Assembly (NCBI GenBank): GCA_016721565.1
Contig: JADKHW010000001.1
Coordinates: forward strand, 372,001 to 436,000
Direction of reading: 5' to 3'
Source: a bacterium
GTDB lineage: Bacteria; Electryoneota; RPQS01
DNA: 64,000 nucleotides
In this document: in pieces, positions 27,486 to 37,157 of the stretch
Layout of the letters: every line of letters begins with the position of its first letter
How positions within the stretch are numbered: the stretch's first letter is position 1
Notes under the pieces: model-generated
What the model saw: only the letters and a program-made list of their open reading frames with translations
Told to the model about the DNA's origin: nothing
Database searches by the model: none
Position numbers and translations under genes: made by a program

Positions 27486-28657
27486 AGCGAATCTTACTGC
27501 AAGGCTCGACGGGTTCTATCGGTTTGTCTTCGCTATCAGTCATTGCAGAGCAACGTGAACACTTTCGAATTGTTGGGTTATCGGCGGGGCATCGTGAAGA
27601 TGAACTGCTTGAACAAGCAAGTAGGATTCATCCATGCAGTCTGGCGATTTTGCGGCCCCGAAATGTTGATGTTTTTCGTTCACGCGCAGCAGAGCTTGGC
27701 GCTAAACGAGTTTACGTTGGCGAGCTAGCATTTCAACAGCAAACTGAAGACGAACAGTACGACGTGCTTCTTAACGCGGTGATGGGTTCGGCGGGCGTTC
27801 GCCCTACGATTTCCGCTTTGTCGCGTGGGATCAATGTAGCCTTAGCGAACAAGGAAACGCTCGTCGCCGCAGGCGAAATCGTAATGAAGTGTGCGCGTGA
27901 CAACGGAGCTACGGTTTTGCCGATTGACTCTGAACATAGCGCTTTGCAGCAATGCATGGTCGGTGAGCGACGCGATGATGTTCGCAAGCTTTGGCTGACA
28001 ACGTCAGGCGGTCCGTTTTGGGGTCGGAGCAAAGAAGAGCTTGCCCGTGTCACTCCGCTTGACGCACTTGCGCATCCGACGTGGGCTATGGGGCCGAAAA
28101 TTACGATTGATTCGGCGACGTTGTTCAACAAGGGGCTTGAAGTTATTGAAGCATGCCGGTTATTTGATTGGCATGTTTCAAAAGTAGATGTCGTTCGCCA
28201 ACGCGAGTCCGTCATTCATTCGATGATAGAGTTTGTAGATGGCAGTTTTAAGGCGCAGCTGTCAGTGCCTGATATGCGATTGCCGATTCTTTATGCGCTT
28301 ACTTTTCCTGATCGATTGGAAAGTTCGCTGGTAGAATCACGTCCGGGCAGTTTCGGCGCATTACATTTTGATGAGGTGAATTCGATCGATCATCCGTGTT
28401 TACACATGGCATTTCAAGCTGTTGCTGATGGCGGAACGACACCTGCCGTGCTATCGGCGGCGGATGAGATTGCAGTGCAAGCTTTTCTTAATGAAGAGAT
28501 TGGGTTCTTGAGTATTGCTGAAGTGATTGCCGAAACACTGTCCAGTGTGCCGCGTCTGCCGGCTACAGATCTTGATACGGTTATGCAAGCGGATGCCCAT
28601 GCGCGACGCGCGGCCCGCGAAGCTATTGTGGGGACATCTAAGAAAGTTACATGCTAA
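27482..28657 (+). CDS. dxr: 1-deoxy-D-xylulose-5-phosphate reductoisomerase
   Basis: Second step of the MEP isoprenoid pathway, NADPH-dependent. Motifs are GSTGSIG (8-14, NADPH-binding), LANKETLVAAGE, LPIDSEHSALQQ with metal-binding residues, TSGGPFWGRS, HPTWAMGPKITIDSATLFNKGLEVIEA, and the C-terminal helical domain. Length 391 aa. GTG start overlaps lipM by four bases, and the end overlaps rseP. dxr followed by rseP is a widespread pair. Confidence 0.96.
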   Translation: MKRILLQGSTGSIGLSSLSVIAEQREHFRIVGLSAGHREDELLEQASRIHPCSLAILRPRNVDVFRSRAAELGAKRVYVGELAFQQQTEDEQYDVLLNAVMGSAGVRPTISALSRGINVALANKETLVAAGEIVMKCARDNGATVLPIDSEHSALQQCMVGERRDDVRKLWLTTSGGPFWGRSKEELARVTPLDALAHPTWAMGPKITIDSATLFNKGLEVIEACRLFDWHVSKVDVVRQRESVIHSMIEFVDGSFKAQLSVPDMRLPILYALTFPDRLESSLVESRPGSFGALHFDEVNSIDHPCLHMAFQAVADGGTTPAVLSAADEIAVQAFLNEEIGFLSIAEVIAETLSSVPRLPATDLDTVMQADAHARRAAREAIVGTSKKVTC

Positions 28658-29709
28658 TAACCATACTGTCATTCGTCCTCGTTGCGGGGATCATCATTAC
28701 CATCCATGAATTTGGACACTTCATTGCTGCCCGGTTAACCGGAATGCGCGTGAAGAAGTTCTCGATTGGATTTCCACCAAGAATATTTACGAAGCAGATT
28801 GGCGAAACTGAATTTTCGTTGTCGTGGATTCCTCTGGGTGGATTTGTCCAAATTGCCGGAATGGTCGATGAATCAATGGACGAAGAGGGGATCACTGGCG
28901 CACCAGATGAATTTATGTCCAAGAACCCAGCGCAAAAGATATTTGTGTGATCTGCGGGAGTTCTCATGAATTAACTGACCGCGATTATCATTCTGTTCGG
29001 GTTAACGCTCGCTGTTGGAATGCCGGAAACGGACAAAGCAATCATCGGCGAGACTATTAAGGATAAACCTGCTCAGATTGCCGGCTTGCAATCAGGCGAT
29101 GTGATTACTCAAATTGACGGCCGGCCTGTTGAACTGTGGGAAGATGTTGTCAAGTTCATTACAGCGACGGGCGACACGGTAAGACTCTCGGTGAATCGCG
29201 AAGGTGTACCACTACAATTTGCTGTTCCTACCGAGTCAATTGCTGCCGGTGACAGCACGCGTCGAGTCATTGGAATTGCGCCAAAAGTTGAGTATCGTCC
29301 TGCAAGTTTATCGGAAGCTGCAACTGGAGGTTTTCTCTTCTGCTATCGTACAACGGCAAACCTCGGAGGATTCATCGGTGATTTGGTGACAGGCAACGGG
29401 AGCCTCTCGCAATTGTCTGGCCCCGTTGGTGTGGCGCAGTTGTCTGGCGAAAGTGCTCGGCAAGGGATTGGCGAGTTCTTGTTCTTTATCGCATTTGTGA
29501 GTGTTTCAATTGGCTTTTTGAACATTTTGCCGTTCCCCGTGCTCGATGGAGGCCATATCGTGGTTGTTCTGATTGAAGCAATTATTCGACGCCCCGTTCC
29601 AACGCGAGTCAAGCTTGCCATCCAGCAAACCGGAATGGCGCTGCTCCTGTTATTGATCATTGTCGTGTCGTATCACGACATTCTCAAACTGTTTGGCGGG
29701 CAAGGATGA
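28651..29709 (+). pseudogene. rseP: Site-2 protease RseP, interrupted by two in-frame stop codons
   Basis: A membrane zinc protease that cleaves anti-sigma factors and signal peptides inside the membrane. The first part has the zinc motif HEFGH (19-23), then WIPLGGFVQIAGM. The second part has a single PDZ domain (PAQIAGLQSGDVITQIDG), the LDGGHI motif near FPVLDGGHI, and C-terminal helices. In one uninterrupted frame there are TGA at 28948-28950 and TAA at 28972-28974, both inside the second membrane segment (FV-stop-SAGVLMN-stop-LTAIIILFG). Each could come from a Leu codon (TTA) by one base change. Either a recent pseudogene or a consensus error. Confidence 0.8.
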
Positions 29710-31073
29710 ACCGCAGGCTAATTGCACTCGTAGCGGTGCTAACCATGAATGTGGTTGCGGCCTTTGCGCAATCGTCAGAGAACGCAGATCCGCGCGCGCT
29801 TGATCAGTTTATTAAAGGAAACGCGGCAGCGCAGCAGGGAAATCCGTATCAGGCTATCTACTATTTTGAAGATGCCCTTCGGTTTGATGCAACTGCACCG
29901 TTCTTGCACGTGGCGCTGGCCGAACAATATCTTATATTAGCTGAGGAAAACAAGTCGGCCGACGCGATTTCACGTGCGGAGGCCGCACTCGAGTCAGCAT
30001 TGAAACTTGATCCGGGGCACATTCCTGCACTTGAACTTAAGAGTAAGCTGTTATCCGCTCAAGGCAAGACGGACAAAGCCAAAGAAGTTGTTGAAAAGCT
30101 GCTTGATAAAGACCCGAGTAATCAAGGATACCGCGCCGAGTTGCTTGGATTGAGTCTGGTAACCGGGGAATTTGATGATGTTGATTCGCTGTACAAGCTA
30201 CTGAACTCAAGCGAAGACCCTGATCTTGATTTGACGCGCCGAGTGGTCGCCTTGTATTTGATGACTGGCGAAAGTGGGCGAGCTTTGCCGTATATGCAAG
30301 AGCTTGCCAGTGCCGATTCTACCGACGCGGCAGTGACGTATACTCTCGCAACTCTTTATTTGCAAACGGATGATACGGCTAAGGCAATTGCTGAGGTTAA
30401 TCGTGCAATTCAGCTTGACTCGGCCGATGCGCGCTATTGGTACCTTAAGCTTGTTATCGAGTTTGAACATGACCACTATGAGAGTGTAATAAGTTTGGCA
30501 GAAAAAGCTCGGGCCAGCGCAGGTGAAGATGCCAAGACAACGAACCTTGAAGCACTGTCATGGTTGCGGCTTGCAGATTCAACACAGGCGATGGCGCGTT
30601 TCACGCGCGCTTTTGAACTTGATTCGACGTTTTACCCCGCTGCTGGCAGTTTGGCATTATTGTATGATGCAATGGGCAACATGGCGCAATCGGAGAAACA
30701 TTACAACACTGCAATTGAATTGTCCGATAGCGCGGCGATTTATCTGAATAATTGTGCATACATGTATGCAGTCCGCGGCCTCAAGCTTGATGAGGCGATG
30801 ATCTTAGTTGACCACGCGCTTGAAAAAGAACCTGACAATCCATCATATCTTGATACAAAAGGGTGGATCTATTACCAACAGCGCAAATACAAGGATGCAC
30901 TTAAGTGGATCAAGAAGGCGCTGAAGAAAGACGAAGGAAGCGCCGCACTACTTGAACACATTGGAGACGTGTATTTTGCAATGGGGAAAACTGCGCATGC
31001 TCAGGAGCAATGGGAAGCCGGTCTTGCTAAAGATCCTAACGCGCTGACGCTGAAGGAAAAACTTGGACGCTAA
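29706..31073 (+). CDS. Periplasmic TPR-repeat protein
   Basis: A 455-aa protein with a signal peptide (LIALVAVLTMNVVAAFAQ) and about eight tetratricopeptide repeats across nearly its whole length, for example NPYQAIYYFEDALRFDATAPF, DTAKAIAEVNRAIQLDSADAR and KYKDALKWIKKALKKDEG. Starts four bases inside the rseP end. The regular TPRs resemble PilF/BamD-like scaffolds or O-GlcNAc-transferase-type superhelices, but I cannot assign a function. The following lipoprotein gene overlaps it by 11 bases, so both may work in the outer-membrane system. Confidence 0.72.
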   Translation: MNRRLIALVAVLTMNVVAAFAQSSENADPRALDQFIKGNAAAQQGNPYQAIYYFEDALRFDATAPFLHVALAEQYLILAEENKSADAISRAEAALESALKLDPGHIPALELKSKLLSAQGKTDKAKEVVEKLLDKDPSNQGYRAELLGLSLVTGEFDDVDSLYKLLNSSEDPDLDLTRRVVALYLMTGESGRALPYMQELASADSTDAAVTYTLATLYLQTDDTAKAIAEVNRAIQLDSADARYWYLKLVIEFEHDHYESVISLAEKARASAGEDAKTTNLEALSWLRLADSTQAMARFTRAFELDSTFYPAAGSLALLYDAMGNMAQSEKHYNTAIELSDSAAIYLNNCAYMYAVRGLKLDEAMILVDHALEKEPDNPSYLDTKGWIYYQQRKYKDALKWIKKALKKDEGSAALLEHIGDVYFAMGKTAHAQEQWEAGLAKDPNALTLKEKLGR

Positions 31074-31701
31074 TTTTACGTTTTTTGTGATTGCAGTTTC
31101 ACTGTTAGTCAGTGGATGTGCCGCCACGCAACCCAAAAAGGTGTTTGCGGAGATGGCTCCGATTGAACAGTCGCCCGAAGTGTTTGCGGGGATTTCCGAT
31201 CAACCGGGGCAAGTTGATGCGAAAATAAGTTTGCGCGCGCCAGGTCTCAAAGGATCGGCAACAGGAATTGTACGGCATGCACAGGGTGGTCAGTATCTGA
31301 TAGAACTCTATGGCCGGGGCGAATTGTTTCTGAAAGTTTACTTCACTGGGAAACAGACCATTCTATGGCCGGCTACGGGAATGCCGGAGTTCTTCAACAA
31401 CGATAATATTCCAACGCTTAGGACATCGGTGCACAGCCTATTGCCGAGTTGGAGGCTGGATGACGTATTGCCTGTGCCACGCACTCAGATTGACACGAGC
31501 GCCAAGGTTGTATGGAAAAAGAGTCCAGCGAATGAGTGCGCGCAAAAGATAGATCGAACGGGTTTTGATACGATTTATAAGGCTTACATAAAGCCTGCTG
31601 ACGATCCGTGCTTCCCATATCGCGTAGTATCGTTTGGTAACGAGGCGGGCACATCTCGCTTGACTTGGTCACTCAGGCCGCATCGCCAGAGTTCATATTA
31701 G
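31063..31701 (+). CDS. Outer-membrane lipoprotein, LolB-like or DUF4292-like
   Basis: A 212-aa lipoprotein: the signal peptide is FTFFVIAVSLLVSGC, with the lipobox LVSGC and the cysteine at about 19. The mature protein forms alternating strands (DAKISLRAPGLKGSATGIVRHAQ, QYLIELYGRGELFLKVYF) suggesting an open beta-barrel of the LolA/LolB kind. This is an impression from the pattern, not a firm match. The start is TTG 31063, overlapping the TPR gene. No strong candidate for another start. Confidence 0.6.
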   Translation: MDANFTFFVIAVSLLVSGCAATQPKKVFAEMAPIEQSPEVFAGISDQPGQVDAKISLRAPGLKGSATGIVRHAQGGQYLIELYGRGELFLKVYFTGKQTILWPATGMPEFFNNDNIPTLRTSVHSLLPSWRLDDVLPVPRTQIDTSAKVVWKKSPANECAQKIDRTGFDTIYKAYIKPADDPCFPYRVVSFGNEAGTSRLTWSLRPHRQSSY

Positions 31702-31716
31702 GGCAAATACACGCAC

Positions 31717-32673
31717 ATGAATTCGCCGCATTTAAGCGTTGTGATTACGCTTCTCGATGAAGTTGAATCGCTGCGCGAACTACACCGCCAGTTGACAGAG
31801 TCCCTCGGAGTCCTCGGCAAAACGTACGAGCTACTCTTTATTGACGATGGCAGCCGCGACGGCTCTCTGGAATTGCTAAAGGAATTGGCTGCGGCCGATT
31901 TAACTATCCGCATTATTTCATTGCGACGCAATCACGGGAAATCGGCTGCGTTGGCTGTCGGATTCCAGCAGGCGACGGGGGAGTTTGTGATTACGATGGA
32001 CGCGGACTTACAAGATAACCCGGCCGAAATTGAAGCGTTGCTCAAGAAGCTGGATGAGGGATATGATCTTGTTTCTGGGTGGAAGAAGATTCGGCACGAT
32101 CCACTTGAGAAGACCCTTCCTTCGAAATTTTTTAACATGGTGACGAGCAAGGTTTCGGGAATCAAGCTGCACGATTTCAATTGCGGATTGAAGGCGTATC
32201 GCCGGAATGTTGTAAAAGATCTGTTTGTGTATGGGGAGCTACACCGCTTCCTTCCGGTGCTGGCGCACAAAATGGGCTATCGCTGTACGGAGATTCCGGT
32301 TGTGCATAGAGCCCGGCAGTTCGGTCATTCGAAATTCGGCATGCGACGCTATTTGAACGGATTTCTTGATTTGATGACTGTTGTATTCTTGTCAGGATTC
32401 AATCGTGCGCCGTTGCATTTCTTTGGTACAATGGGTCTGCTGAGCGGGTTCACAGGCTTCTGTATCAATTTATATCTCTCTGTGCTGTGGATAATGGGGC
32501 ATCCAATCGGGAATAGACCTCTGCTGTTTTTGGGTATTCTATTGATGGTGATCGGTGTGCAGTTCTTTTCATTTGGTTTGATTGGTGAAATGCTGACTCA
32601 TGCCAATGAACGGCAAAGAACTTATCCGATTAAGTACGACAATCGCCCAAATTCGGCGGGAGACATCGGCTAA
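31717..32673 (+). CDS. Family 2 glycosyltransferase with C-terminal membrane segments
   Basis: A DPM1/GtrB-like glycosyltransferase (GT2). N-terminal catalytic domain: SVVITLLDEVESLRE, FIDDGSRDGS, MDADLQDNP (the DxD metal site) and FNCGLKAYRR, and a QFGHSKFGMRR acceptor-side motif. Two or three hydrophobic helices follow (about 230-300), as in undecaprenyl-phosphate glucosyl or mannosyl transferases. Likely substrate: a nucleotide sugar transferred to polyprenyl phosphate. The sugar cannot be told. Not obviously linked to the neighbours. Confidence 0.82.
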   Translation: MNSPHLSVVITLLDEVESLRELHRQLTESLGVLGKTYELLFIDDGSRDGSLELLKELAAADLTIRIISLRRNHGKSAALAVGFQQATGEFVITMDADLQDNPAEIEALLKKLDEGYDLVSGWKKIRHDPLEKTLPSKFFNMVTSKVSGIKLHDFNCGLKAYRRNVVKDLFVYGELHRFLPVLAHKMGYRCTEIPVVHRARQFGHSKFGMRRYLNGFLDLMTVVFLSGFNRAPLHFFGTMGLLSGFTGFCINLYLSVLWIMGHPIGNRPLLFLGILLMVIGVQFFSFGLIGEMLTHANERQRTYPIKYDNRPNSAGDIG

Positions 32674-32689
32674 GTCACGGTGAGTCAAT

Positions 32690-33877
32690 ATGCGAATGAC
32701 GACCAGCAATGCGGGGACGTTCAAAGGCGTCCTCTTTCTTATCGCCGTTGTGCTCGTCGTTTCGGTGCTGTTCTACTCGCAGTATTTGGTCACGGAATTG
32801 AAAGAGAGTACGCGCAAATCTCTGACACAAAAGATTGCTACGTATTCTGCGTTGATCCGAAGTGACAGTCCGGAGCTCATTGGCTTCGCATTGCAACAGA
32901 TTCAAGATGTTGAGTTTCCTGTAATCGTAACAGACGAACGCGGTGTTCCGAAGTTATGGAAGAATGTTGGGATTGCCGCTGACGATACGACGAATTCCGC
33001 GCGTAAAGAAATTACGCGATTAGTTAAGGAGATGGATGCGCAGGGCAATCCGCCTTTGCCGATTGTCGTGGCAGCGAGTACGACCGATTGGTTTCACTAT
33101 GGCGACTCGATTGTAATTCGGCAGTTGCGCTGGCTTCCATGGATCGAAATTCTTGCGACTGCATTGTTTATTCTTGTCGGGTATTTTGGATTCCAGAATA
33201 TTCGGCGCGGTGAAGAACGAATGGTTTGGGTTGGGCTTGCCAAAGAAACTGCGCACCAGTTGGGCACACCGCTCACGTCATTGATGGGGTGGATTGAACT
33301 TCTGAAAGCAGAAGGTCATTCTACTCATTCGGTGATCGAGATGGAACGAGATCTTGCTCGATTGCAACGAGTAACTGCGCGGTTTTCTCAGATTGGCAGC
33401 AAAACTTCAGTTGTTCCTACTCGAATTCGCCACGTCATAGAAGAGACTGTAGATTACTTTCAACTACGGTTGCCGCAAAGTGGCAATCAGATTGAGCTTG
33501 AGGCTGCCTACGACGCAGACCCCCTCATCGGTGTAAATGTTGAACTGTTCGGTTGGGTGCTTGAGAACTTAATTCGCAACAGTATTGATGCCATGCGTTC
33601 GAGTGGGGGACGTATTCGGATTACGTGTTCAGAAATGCCGGGCTGGGTCAATATCGACGTAGAAGATAACGGAGTCGGAATCCCTCCACGCCATCGCAAG
33701 CAGGTGTTCAGGCCCGGATTTACGACGAAGAAGCGCGGCTGGGGACTTGGACTCTCGCTGTCTCGTCGAATCATTGAAGAGTATCATGGCGGAAAATTGA
33801 GTGTAAAGGACACCGCGCAGGGAAAAGGGACAACTATGCGCATTTCGCTGCCAAACACAATTGGAGCTGACGCGTGA
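32690..33877 (+). CDS. Orphan sensor histidine kinase
   Basis: A membrane histidine kinase of 395 aa: N-terminal helix (KGVLFLIAVVLVVSVLFYSQYL), a periplasmic segment of about 110 residues, a second helix (WIEILATALFILVGYFGF), a dimerisation/phosphoacceptor segment KETAHQLGTPLTSLMGW (H189), then the HATPase domain with VLENLIRNSIDAM, VEDNGVGIP and GWGLGLSLSRRIIEEYHGG. No response-regulator gene is adjacent. Upstream is a GT2, downstream is mltG (4-base overlap), so envelope stress sensing is possible but unproven. Confidence 0.9.
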   Translation: MRMTTSNAGTFKGVLFLIAVVLVVSVLFYSQYLVTELKESTRKSLTQKIATYSALIRSDSPELIGFALQQIQDVEFPVIVTDERGVPKLWKNVGIAADDTTNSARKEITRLVKEMDAQGNPPLPIVVAASTTDWFHYGDSIVIRQLRWLPWIEILATALFILVGYFGFQNIRRGEERMVWVGLAKETAHQLGTPLTSLMGWIELLKAEGHSTHSVIEMERDLARLQRVTARFSQIGSKTSVVPTRIRHVIEETVDYFQLRLPQSGNQIELEAAYDADPLIGVNVELFGWVLENLIRNSIDAMRSSGGRIRITCSEMPGWVNIDVEDNGVGIPPRHRKQVFRPGFTTKKRGWGLGLSLSRRIIEEYHGGKLSVKDTAQGKGTTMRISLPNTIGADA

Positions 33878-34929
33878 AAAATCGCGCGTGGCGAATGATT
33901 ACCAGCCTCACAATCCTGCTGGTGGTCCTTGTTGTCCTGGCGGGACTTGAATTGTGGTCGCGGCTGTTCCTTGAGGGTGCGTCTATTCAAGGTGCGCGGC
34001 GGGAGGTGACAGTCAAGATTCCGCAGGGCGCAACGCTTGATGATATTTCTGGTATCCTATACAGTGCGGGATTAATCGAGCATCCGCGTTTATTTGGAGT
34101 TACCGCGCATTTCTTAGGCGTTGATACCAAACTTCAAGCGGGAACAATTAGACTTGCGCTCGGTCAATCATTAGTTGAATTGATTCAAGCTCTGAGCACG
34201 GCGAAAGCTGTCGGCTTGCCGGTTACATTCCGAGAAGGGTTGACGATTCCTCAGTATGCCGAGATTTTGAAGCGCGAGATGGGCATTGACTCTGCTGCAT
34301 TTATGCAGACAGCCTACGATTCACGACTCTTGCTGAAGCTTGTGGTGGACGCACCATCGTTCGAGGGTTATCTTTTCCCGGACACATATTTCTTTACAGG
34401 TACCGAGACGCCAGAGCAAATGATCGAGCGGATGGTCGCGAATTTTCGTGTGCAACTTCCACCCGAAACCAATGAACGACTGCTCGCAATGGGTCTCTCT
34501 TTAAATGAATTAATTGCTTTGTCAAGCATTGTGGAGTGGGAGTGCCAGATTCCGAGTGAAGCCAAAGTGATTTCTTCGGTATACCATAACCGTTTGAAAA
34601 AGGGAATGCTCTTGCAGGCGGACCCGACTGTCGGCTATGCTTTAGGTAAAGGGCCTTCAAGGCTGTACTTGAGCGACTTGCGAGTGGACAGTCCTTACAA
34701 CACGTACAAATATCCGGGGCTTCCGCCGGGAGCGATTAACAATCCGGGACGAAGATCGATTGAGGCAGCGTTACATCCGGCCACAACGCCGTATCTGTTT
34801 TTTGTGGCACAAGGCAACGGCATGCACGCGTTTACCAGCACATTTGAAGAACACTTGCAAGCCAAGCAAAAACTCGACGAGCTACGTCGTGCGCCGACAA
34901 TGGAAGCGGAAGCAGGCACACAGGGATGA
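33874..34929 (+). CDS. mltG: Endolytic murein transglycosylase MltG
   Basis: Cleaves nascent glycan strands at the membrane and influences glycan chain length. One N-terminal helix (SLTILLVVLVVLAGLELW), then a LysM-like region and the YceG catalytic domain: FEGYLFPDTYFF, the catalytic Glu in SIVEWEC (E221, matching E. coli E218), VYHNRL, LQADPTVGYALG, SPYNTYKYPGLPPGAI and NPGRRSIEAAL. Length 351 aa. GTG start overlaps the kinase, and its stop overlaps the helicase start (ATGATG). Confidence 0.94.
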   Translation: MKNRAWRMITSLTILLVVLVVLAGLELWSRLFLEGASIQGARREVTVKIPQGATLDDISGILYSAGLIEHPRLFGVTAHFLGVDTKLQAGTIRLALGQSLVELIQALSTAKAVGLPVTFREGLTIPQYAEILKREMGIDSAAFMQTAYDSRLLLKLVVDAPSFEGYLFPDTYFFTGTETPEQMIERMVANFRVQLPPETNERLLAMGLSLNELIALSSIVEWECQIPSEAKVISSVYHNRLKKGMLLQADPTVGYALGKGPSRLYLSDLRVDSPYNTYKYPGLPPGAINNPGRRSIEAALHPATTPYLFFVAQGNGMHAFTSTFEEHLQAKQKLDELRRAPTMEAEAGTQG

Positions 34930-37157
34930 TGAATACTTTATTCGCGTCCGACGCGCACACAGAGTTCTTGCGGACTCTGAATGTTGATCAGCGGGATGCG
35001 GTGACGACTGGACTGGGACCTGTGCTCGTGCTGGCCGGAGCAGGTTCAGGCAAGACACGCGTGTTAACTGGAAGAGCCGTGCATCTGATTCGTGAAATGC
35101 ACGTGCACCCGAGTTCAATAGCTGTAATGACGTTCACGAACAAAGCTGCGCGTGAGTTGAAGGAAAGGCTCGCCTCATATATGGAAGGTGCTACAGACCT
35201 TCCGTGGGCAGGGACTTTTCACAGTTTTTGTGTCCAGGTATTGCGACAGCACGGCCATAGAGCAGGATTGTCGCGCGACTTCACCATATATGATGAAGAC
35301 GACAGCCAGCGAGTTGTTACAGAACTCTTGCGCGAGAAACAAGTCATCCGGGAAGGTGTGACGCCTCGGCAAGTGAAGAGCGCGATCTCTCGGATAAAGA
35401 ACGGCGGCAAGTCAGATCATCGCTCACCTGTGGTGATGATTGCTGAAGATATCTATGAAGGGTATCAAAGTCGGTTGCGCGATGCAAACGCATATGATTT
35501 TGACGACCTCTTACTGACTCCGCTTGAGTTGATGATGCAGAAAGATGAGTTCCGCGAACTCTTGCAGCGGCGCTACGACCATCTTTTGATTGATGAGTTT
35601 CAGGACACGAATCAAGTTCAGTTTGATTTTGCACGCATGATTGCCAGCCCGCAAAACAACTTATTTGCTGTTGGGGATGACGATCAGTCGATTTACAGTT
35701 GGCGTGGGGCGAACTACCGAAATGTACTTGATTTTGGGAAAAAGCTTGAGGGTGCGCGCATCTTTCGGCTCGAGCAAAATTATCGCTCGACTCAGCAGAT
35801 TCTCGATGCGGCAAACGACGTGATAGCAGGGAGCCGACACAGACATGATAAGAAGCTGTGGACGGATCGGAAAACAGGGGAGAAGGTCACGCTACGGGCA
35901 TACAGTCGGCCGGCAGATGAGGCAAACGAAATCATCGGCGAAATCGAGTTTTCGAAGCAGAAACGCGGACTTGGACTCAAAGACTTCGCGATCCTATTCC
36001 GCACGAATGCTATCAGTCGATATTTTGAAGAAGTCCTTGTGCAGCATCGGATTCCCTATACAGTTGTAGGTGGTCTGAAGTTTTACGAACGCAAAGAAAT
36101 CAAGGATTTCATCGCATACCTTCGCGTGATTGCGAATCCACATGATGAGCAGGCATGGTCGCGCGTCTTCAGAGAAATCGCAGCCGGAGTAGGACAAACA
36201 ACAATCGACCGCCTGATGCACGCATCAAGACAACATCCTCTGAAGTGCGAGGCAATACTTAATTCGACTTGGGTTGACTCGATTGTCACCGGTGCGCCGC
36301 GTGTCAAGGCCCTTGAGTTTGTTACTAAGCTGGCATTACTACACGAAGCTGTGCCTTCAAACACGCTTTCTGAGATTGTGGATAAGTCCATTAAGGAAAG
36401 CGGACTCGAATCATTTTACGAAAGTCTCAATGACGAAGAGTCGCGTGATCGGTTAGAGAATCTGCGGCAGTTCCAAACTGGCGCATGGGAGCGTTCCCAG
36501 CAGATGCCTGAGCTTACATTAAGTGAATTTTTGTCCGAGTTAGCATTGGTTTCGGATATTGATGATCTTGAAAATGTGACAGATCGGCTTGCATTGATGA
36601 CGATTCACTCCGCTAAGGGACTCGAATTTCCAGTTGTATTTGTGGCAGGAGTTGAAGAGAATTTGATTCCGCATTTCAGGAGCATCGAGTCGGCGGAAGC
36701 GCTGGATGAAGAGCGTCGCCTATTATACGTCGCTATGACACGCGCAAAAGATCGACTTTACATGTCTTATGTGGAAGCGCGGCCCATGAACGGCAGACTT
36801 GATTTTCAGTCGCCATCGCGTTTTCTTTCGGATATTGATCCGACTCGGCTTCGTGGAGCAGGTGTGCCTGCAAAACTATCTTCAAGATATGTTGCCGACG
36901 AGGATGTATTTTCAAGAGACCGACCCGTGGCCCACCTGCCACAGTCGGCAGTTCGACCAAGTGCATCCAAGACGCTGTATAAGTCATCGGGCATTGAGTT
37001 TCGAATTGGCGATGTTGTTGAACATGCCGAATTCGGAGTGGGGACAGTGACGGCAAAATCAGGCGATTTGTACTCGCTAAAGGTACGAGTTGCATTTAGT
37101 GGATATGGTTCGAAGTTGTTGGCAGTGAAGTATGCAAACCTGAAGAAGCTATCGTGA
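34926..37157 (+). CDS. pcrA: UvrD/PcrA-type superfamily 1 DNA helicase
   Basis: A 3'-5' helicase of 743 aa with all SF1A motifs: NVDQRDAV (Q motif), GAGSGKT (38-44, Walker A), TFTNKAARELKER, GTFHSFC, DEFQDTN, GDDDQSIYSWRGA, LEQNYRST, TIHSAKGLEF and YVAMTRAKDRLY. The C terminus ends in a PcrA-like DVVEHAEFGVGTV segment, a tail that in PcrA contacts RNA polymerase. Likely roles: DNA repair and clearing of transcription blocks. Confidence 0.95.
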   Translation: MMNTLFASDAHTEFLRTLNVDQRDAVTTGLGPVLVLAGAGSGKTRVLTGRAVHLIREMHVHPSSIAVMTFTNKAARELKERLASYMEGATDLPWAGTFHSFCVQVLRQHGHRAGLSRDFTIYDEDDSQRVVTELLREKQVIREGVTPRQVKSAISRIKNGGKSDHRSPVVMIAEDIYEGYQSRLRDANAYDFDDLLLTPLELMMQKDEFRELLQRRYDHLLIDEFQDTNQVQFDFARMIASPQNNLFAVGDDDQSIYSWRGANYRNVLDFGKKLEGARIFRLEQNYRSTQQILDAANDVIAGSRHRHDKKLWTDRKTGEKVTLRAYSRPADEANEIIGEIEFSKQKRGLGLKDFAILFRTNAISRYFEEVLVQHRIPYTVVGGLKFYERKEIKDFIAYLRVIANPHDEQAWSRVFREIAAGVGQTTIDRLMHASRQHPLKCEAILNSTWVDSIVTGAPRVKALEFVTKLALLHEAVPSNTLSEIVDKSIKESGLESFYESLNDEESRDRLENLRQFQTGAWERSQQMPELTLSEFLSELALVSDIDDLENVTDRLALMTIHSAKGLEFPVVFVAGVEENLIPHFRSIESAEALDEERRLLYVAMTRAKDRLYMSYVEARPMNGRLDFQSPSRFLSDIDPTRLRGAGVPAKLSSRYVADEDVFSRDRPVAHLPQSAVRPSASKTLYKSSGIEFRIGDVVEHAEFGVGTVTAKSGDLYSLKVRVAFSGYGSKLLAVKYANLKKLS

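Noticed and set aside
28948..28974. Recoding (selenocysteine or readthrough) in rseP
   Set aside because: The second stop is TAA, not UGA, and neither site is at a catalytic residue or followed by a plausible SECIS-like hairpin.
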